Under the pieces are notes generated by a model. That model searched no databases and was not told the DNA's origin. It worked only from the letters and a program-made list of their open reading frames with translations. A stretch of DNA of 64,000 bases from Eunapius fragilis (Eukaryota > Porifera > Demospongiae > Spongillida > Spongillidae): NCBI GenBank assembly GCA_963681505.1, contig OY811975.1:8856635-8920634 (forward strand). The letters run 5' to 3'. Shown here in pieces: positions 35,406 through 48,649 of the stretch (the first letter of the stretch is position 1; every line of letters begins with the position of its first letter). Both the position numbers and the translations under genes were made by a program.

Positions 35406-36180
35406 AATCCCTGCGCGGAAGTATGTCGTATACAGAGCTATGCAGACTCTGCATATGCTAGCATATGCTGATGGATATGCAGGAGTGCTCGTATCAGGAT
35501 ACATATCTGGACAAGTATGCTGAATGCTTAGTATGAAGACTAGAATGCAGATTCGTGTGTAGAGTGGCAAAGTGTGGACCAATATCGGGAGGAAATGCAG
35601 ATCTGTGGTGGGTAGAAATGCGGTGTAGTATACTGTATATAACGAGGCATACACATAAACTGCAACTGGTGGTGTTAAGCGAACTGCAATTACAACTTGC
35701 TTGGGCACAAATTAAGTATTGGTAGAGCGGTCGCGATTGAAGAGGTTAAGTTTAGCTGTCACATTTTGTCTCCTAATTACACTCGCGACCGTGCACCTGG
35801 TCATGGCCTATACTATTATCCAACTAGACAGCCAAAAAAAGACCTGTGATCTAGCTTACTAGTACCGATATATATTATGTCCAATAAATGTGTATGTATT
35901 AAGGGGCGGTTTCCAACGTTACATGCAATAGATACCCGTGTGGAAGTGAGTGTATCGCGATATCTGGCGATTCTGACGATTAATCGTTGCCTCGTTAGTA
36001 CATTCTAGTGTCAAGTTGATTGTCATGGCTACCACTTTACACTTTGCATGACAATATTATAACCCACCCCGAAATTGGTCAGAACTTCGGGACTGACTTG
36101 GGAAACATCTGTGTAATGCATTTGTCCCTTGTGTTGAATAGCCGGACAAGATGGCTAACATTATGTCTGAGGGGTCCCCA
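35406..36180. other. no gene recognised
   Basis: Contains a small repeat of 'gcatatgctagcatatgctg' near 35450. No coding support. Confidence 0.4.
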
Positions 36181-36184
36181 GTCT

Positions 36185-36470
36185 GCTGTACCCCACCCTC
36201 CCTCCCTCTTCCCACCCTCCTCCCTCCCTCTCCCCAGTCCTCTTCCTCTCCCACTCCTCCCTACCTCTCCCTCTTTCCCTCATTTTCCTCCAACCTCCTT
36301 TCTCCTCCCTTGTTCCCTCTACTCACTTGTTCCCTCCCTTCTTCCCTTCTTCCCTCCTGCTTTCCTTCCCGCCACCCATCCTCCCTGGTTCCATCCTTGC
36401 CATCCCCTCTCCCTTCGTCTCCTTCCTCCACCCCCCTTCTCACTATTTTTAATATTTCTTCCACTTCTCT
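36185..36470 (+). repeat. long polypyrimidine (CCT-rich) tract
   Basis: Nearly 290 bases are almost purely C and T (ccctccctcccc-like) on the plus strand. Such tracts can adopt triplex structures. Open frames over it reflect low complexity. Confidence 0.9.
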
Positions 36471-36699
36471 TTCCACATAGGCCAGCAGACCTTTTTTGCT
36501 TTCTGCTCTAAATGTGATTTTGTGTATTCTACTGTCACTTTGACCCAACAGCAACTGAAACTAACAGTTTCTTACTTAGAACTTGTTTGACATGTTTTAT
36601 GCATATTGTGATCAATACTGTCCTTTGAAATTTATTTTAATTATCTACACCACCAAACAGTAACTTGCTTGGTCAATATTGATATGTAGATATGAAACA

Positions 36700-36758
<59 letters not shown>

Positions 36759-36763
36759 CACAC
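36700..36763 (+). repeat. (CA)n microsatellite
   Basis: About 30 CA units with a single CG interruption near 36751. Confidence 0.97.
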
Positions 36764-37707
36764 GACTCGGATCTCATGATAAGATAATATCCACAAGCTT
36801 GAGGATTTTCTGCAGCTGCAATATTGGGTACAAACAAACCATTTAAAGCAATAGTGTACACACTAAAACAGATTCATTGAGTATGTGTGACTCATCAGTT
36901 CTGCATGGGAACTGCTTCTGAACTCGATGTGAGCTTCTGGATTCAATACAAGCATGTGAGGACATTTTCTCTTCCTATTTATATCATTCATGAAGTAAAA
37001 TCAATACTAGTAGTATAGCATATAGGTACATGTACACTAGAAAAAATTTTTGTTGAAATAAAAAATGCTAGGTGGAAATAACAAGAACATTGTAGAACAT
37101 TTTGACTTTCAAAAAACATTTAAAAAAACTATCATTGGTTAAAACTACAGTTGCTAGTTGTATCTATTGTATAATGTTATTGTTACATTGAATTTGCTTG
37201 TTTCAACTAGACTTTAGTGACATTGACGTAATTTTTGTACTGTTGAAATGACTAGTTTTCAAATAGATTGGAACTGCTAAAATCTTATATAGTTTTAACA
37301 ATGGTTTGTAGAACCAATGCATTTTGATTAGGAACATCTTAAGGGGTATATATCAAAACAACTACTAGTTACAAGATGTAATTAAAATTCCCTGTTACAG
37401 TTATGTACATGTATTGTATAGTAATATATAGGATCCGCCTGGTGAACAAGTTGAAGACGGCTTATGAGCAACGTGAGAGTACGAGACAAACAGTAGCACA
37501 AAGTACATGCACGCTAAGGAATCCTATTGCACTCATTTTAAAGTTTATTTGTAAAATGTTAATAAGTGTTTCAACAACAAATTATTTTTTAAATAAAGCC
37601 CACCTCACGTGGTAGTGGATCCTGTAGTAGATTGGCATTGTCTCTTTCCTTTGTGTTCTGTCTATTTAAAGCAGTTTTGTAGTGCGATCACTTGTAATGG
37701 ATGCTAG

Positions 37708-40700
37708 CAGCGCCATCACGAAAAAACAGTCCGAGAAAAAAAAACTGTGGAGGAGTTATCTGCCTACCTTGAAGATAATGGCATGGACGGCAGTGTCTGC
37801 ATAAAATTTGAAGGTAGTTAAAGCCACTCTGCTGTACAAATACGCATACATTCATGCTTAGACAGTTACCAAGGGGCTTGTTCGATATGTTTGGTGTGTA
37901 ATTTTAACTTATGAGCTTGCTATAACTATGATTATGCAGACGAGGATATAGATGGGCAATCTTTCCTGGAACTTAATGACCAGGTATTGAGAACACTGGG
38001 ACAAAGGATTGGCGTCATTAAGAAGCTGCACCGGTTGAAGCGCTCGGTAAGCATGTATGTGTTAGATACATGGTACAACTAGTCAATGTCAGTTTAGGCA
38101 AGTATTTACAGGACTAAAGAGTGAGATCCCGCATTTAATAAACGCGTCATTTGCACGCAGCCAGAAACGGCTCGCGATCCGCGTATATAAGTTTGGAAAG
38201 ATGTAATCGGTTGGTTTTGAAATGAGTTATACGCCCAAGCGAAACCAACTAACCTTACTAAGTACCGCTGATTAGTTTACCTTCCAAGTGGTTTTATCAT
38301 AGTGTAGAATCAAGCGTTTACAACGACGTTAAATATTTACGTGGAATTTATGCACAAGTACATAACGAAGTACACTATAGTAAGAGAATGTGAAATTGAA
38401 CTATAGCCCATGTTCTTGATTGCAGCGTACAGAGCACATTACCCACTTGATCAAAGTTAATGTTATTGCACAGTACACATTACTGTTTAGTACATACACA
38501 ACTGTTTACTATGAAGACAATCCCAAAATGCATTCTGTGTGTTTTTTATGATAGTAGACTTCAAAGACCCCACATTTCTGCGTGTTTGCAGGGTAGACCA
38601 TGTTTTATTGCCTGCAAAGGTAGTCAAATCAGCCTATCCACAGTGGTGTAGGTCATTAGCTCCATGTGGGTGACCACAGCAACCAGTGATGAGTTGGTGA
38701 GGTAGTCACAACAGTCATCGGCTCCAAGGTGTCATAACCATGGCATCCACAGTGATGTATATCAGAGAGGTAACTAAACCTGTATAGTAACAATAGCAAC
38801 CCACATGTCACTGCACAATGTGTGGCAACCATGGCAACCCACATTTTGTCAGTCTCTACCCAATAACCGTGCCACACCTGCATTCTTAATATAGTTTAAG
38901 GTACTTAAACTGAGTTAACTAGCTGCCTGCTGCATGTCATTAAGGATGTAATGGTTGGTTATAGTGCGCATGTGCAAGGCTTGGGCATGTGCATTAGTAC
39001 ATTCAGCTGCCAGTGAGATTTTCTTTTTTTAAAACTCCCTTTTCTCTATGGACGATGTGAATTCTGGGCGGGATATGGTACTGTGCAAGTGGGTGGTGCC
39101 ACATCAACACCCCAAACACCATACCGCGCATGCGTGCGCTTACACCTCAAACCTTGGCCAATGGGTTCAGTCCAGACGTGCAATAATAAAGAGGTTAATT
39201 GTTATAATACCACACATTCTGTACCACTCAACACGTCTCTTTGCCACAACTTCAGCCATCACTGCTTTATCTTTATGCACGCAATCTCCCTTAATATGTA
39301 CCTCGCCCTTATTGCATAATAAGGAATACTTCAACCTTCTCAATAGTATTTGCATGGGCATCTCCTTCTCATTATTAGTGACTTCGAGTGTCAGTCTATG
39401 ACTCACGCTTACTATATTTGTGCCAACATATTAATCACAAGTGTGCTTGCTTTATTGTATCTTTAAATAGTTGTAACTATTACTGAAGTTGTTTGTGATT
39501 ATCAGCTTCAAGTCACACTGATGAGCTGCATGCTACTGATTCCTAGTACACATAGAATAGTAAATAAATTGTGTACTCTAATTACAATTTATGCCTAGTA
39601 CACATAGAATAGTAAATAAATTGTGTGCTCTAATAACAATTTATGCTATACAAGTTCGTGGTCAAAGAGATGAGGAAGCTGTGTAAGCAACCATTTCTAA
39701 TAGGAATGTCAGAGTTTGTATAAGAGGAAACAGAGATCATATATTGAGGGATGGAAATGAAGCCAATCAACACCAATTAACGCGGATAAGGCTACCAATG
39801 ACTTGTAAGGCTTCGGGTGCAGCTACTCTAATCTCTGGCTACATGCAAGCCATTATGCTTGAAAGTGCAAACTCTGTCAGCACAATTGACAATGGTCACA
39901 GCCATTCCAAGTGCATGTATATGATTCCGAGGAATGAAGACAATGAGAGAGGTGCCTCCTCTTCCTTCATTCCTGGTTCTTTACTTGCCATAACCGGAAT
40001 CACCTTTTACACATACCTATGAAAAGAAAATCATATAAAAATAGCAGAGATTGCTTAACAAATAAGAGTACCCTCATGAACTAAAACACACAATGCACAG
40101 TCAAAATCATTTTTAAGAGAATTTTTTCGACTTAAGGTGGCTTAGAAACTGTCCCACAAAGTTATGCTTGGTAAGATGATTCGGGCGGTCAAAAATCGAT
40201 ATAGCGGACGCAAAAGCCATGATAGCTTAATAAAAAAACCCCCAGTGTTCTAGAACAGACTATGTACAATCACAATTCACTAAGTTTAAGCAAAATACCC
40301 TCTTCGTTTATGAACAGCAGTCCCATAAGTATGTACACGCGCAAGAAAAGTACCTTACGAGGACTTTTTCGTAAATAAATAACTGTCTGTGCTTAATACA
40401 AGTATTTTTGCGCATTTGCTGATACCGAAACACAGCAAACTCACCGAGGCTGATGCACACAAGCTGATTTTCTATCGTTGCTTCCAGAATCCACCCCTTC
40501 CAACACATGTAGAGGTGCGAATCGCACTATTGAGCATTGCCCGCGCACGCAAGTACAGGAGCCTATGGCACACGTGATTCATTTCCAATCCCTCTATATG
40601 GAGCAAAGTACATATTTGAAGGAACTTCAGGCACCTTTATATTGCTATTCCATTTTCAGGCCCACTAAATTGGCAGTTGAAAGGCTAGAGTCGGAAGGGG

Positions 40701-41451
40701 GGACCTAGATTTCAAGACCAAATGTGTGGCATAGATACTTGTTTATAGCAACAAACCACTAATAATATTCTTGCCTTTGTAATTGTTTAATTGCACCCAT
40801 TGCATTTGATGTTAGATGTACAGATTTTTTCTAGTGTGGAGACCTCAGTGACCTCACCTCCAAGGCCATCCTCCCCTTCAACAAGTCATGCAAATGGTTT
40901 ATTCTCACCAAATTTGTCAGACACAGGTACTCCTGAGCCAAACCGGAACTGCTTCAGATGATGCTGTATCTTTATCACTGCCTTCTTCACTTGTAAAGAA
41001 GCGGTCTATAGTATGTTCCAGATCTATTCCAGACACCTGGAGACCTTCAATTATGCAACGTCTTCGAAAAGAGACAGATGAAGAGCTGCTATTACAAACA
41101 GACACTTCCAGACTAAATAAGATTGTGAGGGATTTAGTAACCCAAATGTTTGCTATATATCCCAAGCCAAATTCAACATTCGCATCTGTTGTTGCAAACA
41201 AAATAGTAAGGAAGTATCCTTTCATGAAAGACATTGGTTCAAAGGTGTCTGGATTCTGTACATAATGTGTGGTCAAATTTCTTCTATTTTGCAGCTTGAG
41301 TTTGAGCTGGATCTGATCACAGACAATAAAGACTTAATTAAGAAGGCTATGGAGAAGTGGAGGAAAATTGTTCCAGTTGTCCTTAAATTCTCTGAATCTT
41401 TGACAGGAAAGTACAGCGATACTTTGAAAGCAATTAGAGATGTTCACAAAG
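37708..41451 (+). CDS. SAM-domain (SAMD3-like) protein, partial exon model
   Basis: The exons seen are as follows. An exon ending at 37813 encodes KKTVEELSAYLEDNGMDG and VCIKFE, the first half of a SAM domain. Exon 37940-38046 (GCAG acceptor, GTAAGC donor) encodes DIDGQSFLELNDQVLRTLGQ and GVIKKLHRLKRS, the second half. A Ser/Pro linker lies near 40835-40926. An open stretch at about 40910-41265 encodes IPDTWRPSIMQRLRKET, LVTQMFAIYPKP and VVANKIVRKYPFMKDIGS. Exon 41295-41451 encodes LEFELDLITD and EKWRKIVPVVLKF. SAM domains mediate protein-protein or RNA contacts, and the remainder matches SAMD3-like proteins whose function is unknown. The linker and the next stretch are in different frames, so either an intron or an indel separates them. 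The true start is unresolved: the ATG at 37697 is out of frame with the SAM domain across a nine-A run. Confidence 0.6.
38047..40834. other. presumed intron or cargo of the CACTA element, no gene recognised
   Basis: No exon is supported between the SAM exons and the downstream SAMD3-like exons. A direct repeat 'cctagtacacatagaatagt' occurs at about 39542 and 39595. Confidence 0.35.
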
Positions 41452-42884
41452 GTACGCAATTTACAATTTTGCATGTCGTTTGATATGTGTTTGCTCACAT
41501 GTATGGACCACTATTTGCCTTTATGGGCCATCAGCATAGTTGCAGTGTGAACGTGTATTTGTGTTTACACACAGAATGACCTCTGCGCCTTCACTCTACT
41601 GGTAAAACATCTTGGAAAAGAAAGACACAAAATTCAAGGAAGATCCTATTGCCTTAAGTAGCATTTGAGAAATGCAAGGTATAGGTATTGCACATGTACA
41701 TAATACCTAATTGTGAAGCGTAATCTAGAATGTTGTATACCTATGCATGATTGTGTTAATAATGCACCGGGTGTCTTCCTGCATGGGGTACATTTGTCTA
41801 CCATGGTGTGCAGAAATAAAGTTTTGCCAGTTTAAATTCCTTGATGGTGCATGCATGCTTGTTGTACAGGTCCTTTGGAGCTTGGTCCAAAATTGCTAAG
41901 CAACAATTATTTTCTCTAGTCCCAATTCAGAGCATCAAAGTGAAGCAATTGAATATGCTCTCCTGCATATCTCAACCGTTGCTTCACTTTGACACTGACT
42001 TGTGACAAGAGAAAAATATGTATAGCTTGTATGGCAATTTCAGGCCAAGGTTTGGAACTGTACAACGAGCATGCACCATCAAATGTAAAAAGGATGTTAA
42101 CTGGCAGAAGTTTATTTTCTGCAGACCACAGTAGATGAGTGTACCACCAGGAGGATGCCATTAGGCATCAATCATCAGTTGGCAACAAAATTACTGTGTA
42201 TGGTAACATGCAATTAGCACATTGCAAAAAAGCAATGCAAGATTACTTGCATTTGTCACATTCATATGAGTTCAGGGATCAAAGGGATTAATTAGTGCAC
42301 AATTAGTTTTAGGAACATATATGACTCCTGACAGGTCATCATTTTTTTGTTGACATACATGGAAATAAATTACCATGTTATGGCAATGTAACAACGTGGC
42401 GGTGAAGGTGTTATGGTTATCTTGATCCTATTGTAGGTAACAGATAACCCTGATGAGCTTGTAGCTCATCGTGCAAAGATAACAGCTCCATGATTTGCAG
42501 CATTTGGATAGTCATCCTTTTACATCATCGTTGAAGGCATCATCTTGTGCAAAACATCAACATTTGTCAAGGGGATGTGCTTGTGGTTTGCTTCTCACTA
42601 TGTATTCAATTTAAAGTATAGCAAGTCACTTTAAGAGGTTTGTCTATTTCTTCAAGAATTTGTGTTCAGGCTTCCTCAAGAAACAAAAAAACTGCAACAT
42701 ATCTGACTACAAGCAGCGAAATGAAATATGTATGTGACTGACTTTACTATATGTACTTTATGCTGCTGCTTTTGTGCTTGATTATTTGATTGGCATACTT
42801 GTCTGATGTACCATTATGCTGTGCATGTAGTTTAAATATAGAAGCTAAAACTAAGTATTAAAAATAATTTACTCGACAGTAAAT
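41452..42884. other. 3' part of the CACTA element, no gene recognised
   Basis: The C-terminal SAMD3-like exon corresponding to 8757-9068 was not found here, so the gene may be truncated. A long inverted repeat is present: 41820-41955 ('gtttaaattccttgatggtg' or 'gagaatatgctctcctgcat' region) partly mirrors 41955-42130. Confidence 0.35.
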
Positions 42885-43300
42885 TTGTCAAAATGGGAAA
42901 TCAAATCTACAATTATACTTATCTTGACCAATGCTTTGTTATTTCAACTATCCAGATGCAAAGCTAAAATGAAACTTATAGTTATCTTAACTAATCCTTT
43001 ATTATATCAACTACCTGTAAAGTTAAATTGCTTATTAAAAAGCCTGAATTACAATAATTGTAGTCATTTTAACTAATCCTTTATTTATTATATCAACTAC
43101 CCATAGAGTTAAAACTACTTATCACATTTACAATAATTGTAGTCATTTTAACTAATCCTTATTTATTACATCAATTACCTGTAAAGTTAAAATTACTTAT
43201 TTAAAAAGCTCAAATGTACAATAATTATAGTCATTTTAACTAATCCTTTATTTTTTATATCAACTATCTCGGTATAAATTTTAAATTATCGTTTAAAAAA
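42885..43300 (+). repeat. subterminal minisatellite of the CACTA element
   Basis: About five units of 80-95 bases contain 'attgtagtcattttaactaa', 'cctttatttattatatcaac', 'tacctgtaaagttaaa' and 'cttatttaaaaagc'. It lies just inside the right terminal repeat. Confidence 0.85.
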
Positions 43301-43438
43301 GCTGTACTTTTAACAACAGGCTAATAATTATTTCCATAACTGTTAATACTGTTAAAACAACATTTTAAACTGTTACCTCAGTTTCAATTGTTTTAACCAT
43401 TTAAGAATACGTTGTTTCAACAAAAAATTTTTCTAGTG

Positions 43439-44830
43439 TAGTGATTGTAGATCACATAGACTGCCTATATGTCTATGACAATGTCATGTCTATATGCATG
43501 CATATGATCGCGATTGACGCGGCAAACGATATTGAAATGCATTCCATCAGAGCAAGTACACGTAGTTTATCAGGCCAGGACATATATAGGAGTGTTTACA
43601 CGCCACGCCTCCTATAGTTGATCATGATATACATGTACATGTACTTGTATAGTATGCATCAACTTACACGTTCGAAGCATAACATACCTATAATATTAAT
43701 TAACTTATGCAGAGTGATCTTTATTAGTCAATCGCTGTTACATTGTGTATGTAAATGTATATGCTGGCGCAGTTGCAACGAGTTTGCCTCTATGCAACAT
43801 GTAAGCAATGACACAAAATCCAATGTTAAATCATAAGCTAGCTCATCCTAAAGGTACACTAGCTTATATTACAGTGCATACCGTCTTGTTGCATTTAGGC
43901 TGCATGTATATCAATCATTTAAAACTGAGGCATAAGGGGTGGGGCACAATACATCTTATCGAACTTCAAACACATTGATATGCAAAGCGTCTTCAAGTCG
44001 TAGGATCTGGGCAAACCTAACTATATATACTATATTAATATTATATCGGAGCGAATTGTATATGGCCATCGGTTCATAATCCAAACCAACCATGTGATAA
44101 GTGAACAATATTACTGACAACAAAATCTAAGGTGTTCTCGAGCTCGGGTGTTCTAAAGGAATCTTATTCAGGAGTTCTTTGATGAGATCTTGAGCTAGAT
44201 CAACCAATATTCAACCCTTGTAATGTGCAGATCCATGTAGTACCAGGGTGACATTTGTTAGCGGGAAAAGAATTACACCTTCACATGTACACTTTACATG
44301 ACATAATTGACTTAATATTTCCGGCCGATCTAAAGGCAGTGTAAGCTCATACATATATAAGCTAATGCGTAGGATAGTTGATGTGCAGAGGGGCGGGGCA
44401 CGTAAATAGTATGTGCCTCATGATCAGGGCCTGCTTAGATCCACTGTTAGAAGAACTTGTGGATGCAAACATAAACAATTGCAGGTCCAGATCGTGCAAC
44501 TGGACTGATGTCTGATGGCTCTGCTGCCTTTACTGTGATCACACTATTAATTTTTGTTAGAAGTGAGATATAATAATAATTAAATAATCCTACCCTTAGA
44601 CCTAGCTTGTAACGATAGACAATGGTCGATGTGCTTAGTAGTACAAATGAACTATAATTGCAGTAGTACTCGTACGCGTATCAAAAGACTGTACAATCAG
44701 ACCAAAACAGGACCTTTAGCTTCATTTTAGTTGAAATCCATCAACTAAATGGCTGAATACATGTAAGTGTAATTCCTTCCGAGAATACTATAAATAAATA
44801 TTTAATATTAATTTAAAAACACCATCACGC
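43439..44830. other. no gene recognised
   Basis: Intergenic and AT-rich. No supportable feature. Confidence 0.4.
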
Positions 44831-45145
44831 ATGCGCGTGTCATATAAAAGCAAGCAGCAGCTGTTATTAGCAGCTGCTGCAAGAAGTGCTGGACCGGTAC
44901 GGATATGTGAAACTAATACAGAAAGACTCGCGGCAATATACATCAGTATAAGGAATGCCGAAATCTTGTATGTACTCTACCACTTACAATGTTGCACCAA
45001 ATGCAAACTGTTCCAGTCGAAGCGCCGAATCCACGAAGCTGACCAAAGCGGTTCACTTCAGGAAGTATTACGCCTCGTTCGTGCACACGAAAAGGAGGTA
45101 CAAGCCTTGTCGAGTATAATGGAGAACCAGAATATCACGTACTGA
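44831..45145 (+). CDS. hypothetical reading frame with coiled-coil-like end
   Basis: A 104-residue open frame. I do not recognise it. The last third (KRRIHEADQSGSLQEVLRLV onward) is charged and leucine-spaced like a coiled coil. Further short frames in the same orientation (45300-45460 and 45530-45700) could be later exons of the same gene or of a transposon. The second overlaps one arm of a long inverted repeat. A TATA-like word ('atataaa') is not clearly placed. Treat as a possible fragment. Confidence 0.25.
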   Translation: MRVSYKSKQQLLLAAAARSAGPVRICETNTERLAAIYISIRNAEILYVLYHLQCCTKCKLFQSKRRIHEADQSGSLQEVLRLVRAHEKEVQALSSIMENQNITY

Positions 45146-45591
45146 TAAGCTAGTAAGGTAATCGAAGATCTACGGTCAGCCGAAAGGACCAGACTAGAGG
45201 CTGTTCATATATACGCCCCAATGTGCATTCCCATAGAGACAATTCTATAGGATCACTGAACTTGAAGGTAAGTACTCTAATTGTATCGCTAATTATTATT
45301 TGCAGAGTTTCGTCGCAATCAGAAAAACGGTTCAACGCTGGCTATAAAGAAAAAACCTCGGAAAAGAAATGCCATACACCGCAGTACGTTCTCGGTGTAC
45401 AGATGACAGTGCATTTGAGATGTCTCTGCTTAATGCACAGGTGTTTTGAAATAGCAGACTGAATCTCGCCAAAGAGTTTCACGTGCAGGGTAAGTCAGTT
45501 TTGAAAGCTTTGACTTTTATCTTCCGTTTTTACTGTGCAGACACTTTGGATAAGCAGCACGAGAGCAGCTCAGCGTCGTGCTGGATTGCAC

Positions 45592-46196
45592 ATGAACGTC
45601 AGCGGAATATTGAAGATCCAAACACGTCGACATACGTATATCAACATCCTTTGATGCTGCACAGAAACGACCCAAAGGTTGAAAGTAATTTGGTTGGAGG
45701 ATAGGGCATGCATGTTGAATCATACATACATGCAGGGCTCATCGTGCAGTATTGGAGGCAACATAAGAACGTTGCCGTATTATTGGCTAATTTGATCATA
45801 TAGTTCATCGTGTTTCTGTTGGGGGAGTTTTATTGTGTATAACATTTAAAGAACTGACGTCGGCATACGTGAGATGTAAAACATTTCAGCCCCTTCACAA
45901 ATATAACTCGTTGGGGTGGGAGGGAGAATGCCTTCATCATACTAGCCCTCTAGTCCTTCCTAGATTAGATGCCCAATGTTCAAATAAGCTAATATCATGG
46001 CAACGCTCTTATATGTTGCCTCCAATACTGCACGATGAGCCCTGCATGTATGTATGATTCAACATGCATGCCCATATCCTCCAATCAAATTATATTCAAC
46101 CTCTTGGTCGTTTCGGTGCAGCATCAAAGGATGTTTATACACGCATATGTCGACGTGTTCGGCTCTTTAATAAGAATATTATTCCGCTGACGTTCA
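45592..46196. repeat. long inverted repeat, ~200-bp arms, ~190-bp spacer
   Basis: The left arm, 45592-45792, begins 'gaacgtcagcggaatatt' and includes 'aacatcctttgatgctgcac' and 'gcatgcatgttgaatcatac'. The right arm, 45985-46196, is its reverse complement with scattered differences and a few indels. The spacer is unrelated sequence. Confidence 0.9.
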
Positions 46197-46857
46197 TTAC
46201 GTAACCAAATAGTGCGCCATCCCATATCGTGCGCTGTACAACCTCAAAAAGTGCGTGGCGTAATTGACTTGGTACAATTTCGAGTAGCGCGTGATGCAAT
46301 CGCGGTTAGTGCGCTGTGCAAATTGCAAATAGTGCGCGGCGCAACTGTCTTGGTGCGCGACCAACGGGGCCACCGTAATATTTAACATTGGACGGGCAAA
46401 TCAATGAATAATTAAATAAGAGTGGACGGGGATAATTAATAGTGGGAGGAACCACCACAATGGAAAAGTTGTTGTCTGACAACCTCTCTCTCTGTCTCAA
46501 CCACAAGGGGCATCCATCCCTCTCGCCCTTCCGAGGCGTACGAAGGAGCGCTGCAAGACCCCTACACCAAGGCCTGGGGTGGAGCCCCAGAAGCTCTGCT
46601 TACGGTGCATTATTAATGTCTAGAAGCATATGAATATTCACTCGCACGTTCACGCGCGTAAGATCAGCTAAAACAAGTTAAGTAATGTATTAACGCACTT
46701 GAGGTTATACACTGTAGAATCATAATATTGTGTGAACAAACGTCTCCATGCACAATATTAAAACATCAGGATACTTCTACTTTTCTATAAATACCGACAA
46801 TGACTTCTGTCGCCGGTCATGATAAGCTTTTTTTAACGCAGCATTAGCGCTGGATGG

Positions 46858-47000
46858 TAATGCAGCCACAAGCTATAGCTGTTCTTTTCGCACTACTAAT
46901 TATAAGCCTTAATGCATGTCTAAGCTCTAAATGCATGAGTGCCTTAATTCGATCCAAATTAGCCTTTTGTAGAATCTTGGATGGTTTCAATGGTTACTAA
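46858..47000 (+). repeat. dispersed repeat, partner at 32284-32400
   Basis: The shared ordered words are listed under the partner. Spacing differs by small insertions. Confidence 0.75.
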
Positions 47001-48073
47001 AGTGGGGGACAGCATCAAGGAAGTATGGTCCATGCACTAGTGGATTAATTTGACTATCTCAGTGCTATTTTGGGATAAAGTTTTATCTGATTTTATCACT
47101 GTTTAGGGCCTCAATTTTTCAAGTAAAAAAATGGTTAATTATTTAATTGAATATTGTAGACTCAATTCGGTATCGGGTTGATTTTACTTTAATCGGTTTC
47201 TATGAGATTTGAGGCGTCAGTGACATTTTTGCATCTTTATTCTCTGTTCCGTTCTCTAACTACAAGTTTCTTAAGTTTTGCCCTTTCTACATGCGGTAGC
47301 AAAAACAACAATGAAAAATGAAATAATTGAAGTAACTCATGTTTCGCTAGCCCCATCATAGTAAATGGCTATCTAAGAGTACTCGAGCCTCGAGTCTCGA
47401 CTTCTCACTGGAAATAATCATTTTCTCCCTAATTAAATGGAGTAGTTACGAAGCAACTTAATGATAGATCGAACAAACGCCTACATGTACGCGAAAAGTG
47501 CTGTTTTAGCCTACGTGTAGGCGTTCTATTGCAACGTATGGTCCTCGCATTCAATGCCGTATAAAACTTTGAACTCGAATAAAGTAACACTTAAGCATAG
47601 GGCTTCGTTTTTAATTCGCTTTGGAGCTCTTTCAACCATCGGCTCTCTTTAGATACACGATCGAAATGGAGGAGCGTACAAAAATTGCCTACGATCTTGA
47701 TGAAAGTGAGTATAAAAGTTGGAAATCGTGTGTATTCGGAAAAAAGAGTTAAAATTATATCTGCCTATAAAACGAAGAATGCATCTAGAAAGTTTTTTTT
47801 GCAAATCAGAACAACTCCAGCTATATGAGGGGCGCGCCCAACAGAGCGTTCGTAGCACTAGCAGCACGCTGGCGTTGTTTTCTGCCGCCAGCTTGCAAGT
47901 AGCCCTCTTTATTATATTGGTCCTTATTATTTCAAGCGTTGGCTGTATGTACATTGTTTGGAATAAAGCGATTTGCAACGCCTACATGTAGGTTAACGCG
48001 CATTCGACGATGTGTCATTAAAGTTAACCGCTTGGAAGTTAGCACCACATTCCTCAGCACCACATTCCAATGT

Positions 48074-48649
48074 AATTCGATTATTCTATAATCAAAAGGT
48101 GCGCGTGCGCTTGCTGACGCGCGCCGCACTCTAATCTTACCGTTAGGGACTTTCTGTGCGGCAACAAGGTGCCTGTCGGAGGGAGGGCTATAACCTGTGC
48201 GCGCGCCGCACGTCGTACCGTTAGGGACTTTTTGTGCCTCAATGCCTGCGTTGCAATGGCACGATAGTAGGTGAACACAAAAAGTAATACGAAATACGAA
48301 CTACGAAATACGAACATATTCATTCTGGAAATGTGTGTGCAAGGTAGTGCGCAATCGCTTTCTTGCGACTGATATTATAGTGTTTCATGATAAGTGATGT
48401 AACAATCTATGAAAGAGTCATGTCATTTGCGTATTATGTATACACTACGTGCCTTACTTCTGGCCATACAATAAGTTTGTTCATGGGTGTCATGGAAACT
48501 GAAGCAGTTTTCTTGCAGTCACTTTCCACTTCCATAAGGTAATGAATTATTTCATCAACCTAAAATGATCCCATTGACTTGTGGTTAAAGTTGACACATG
48601 CAACTTACCATATCTTGACAGTGCTGCAAAGGCCAATATGAGTCATTTT
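48074..48649. other. subterminal region of the MULE-like element
   Basis: A block 'taccgttagggactttctgtgc' or 'taccgttagggacttttt' occurs twice, at about 48137 and 48218, each followed or preceded by 'gcgcgccgcac'. No gene was seen downstream of the protease stop at 48650. Confidence 0.5.

Larger units (their letters stand above)
37035..43438 (+). mobile_element. CACTA-type DNA transposon carrying a SAM-domain gene, 6404 bp
   Basis: The left end CACTAGAAAAAATTTTTG at 37035 and the right end ending CTAGTG at 43438 are inverted repeats matching at 23 of 24 positions. A TA dinucleotide flanks both sides (37033-37034 and 43439-43440). CACTA ends with a 2-bp duplication place it in the CMC/EnSpm group. 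The right subterminal zone (42885-43300) is a minisatellite, another CACTA feature. The only recognisable gene is the SAMD3-like one at 37708-41451. No transposase was identified, so the copy may be non-autonomous or carry a transposase I cannot recognise. Confidence 0.82.

Noticed and set aside
36020-36554. Pro/Ser/Leu-rich frames over the CCT tract
   Set aside because: Low complexity, open on both strands, no start context or splice support.
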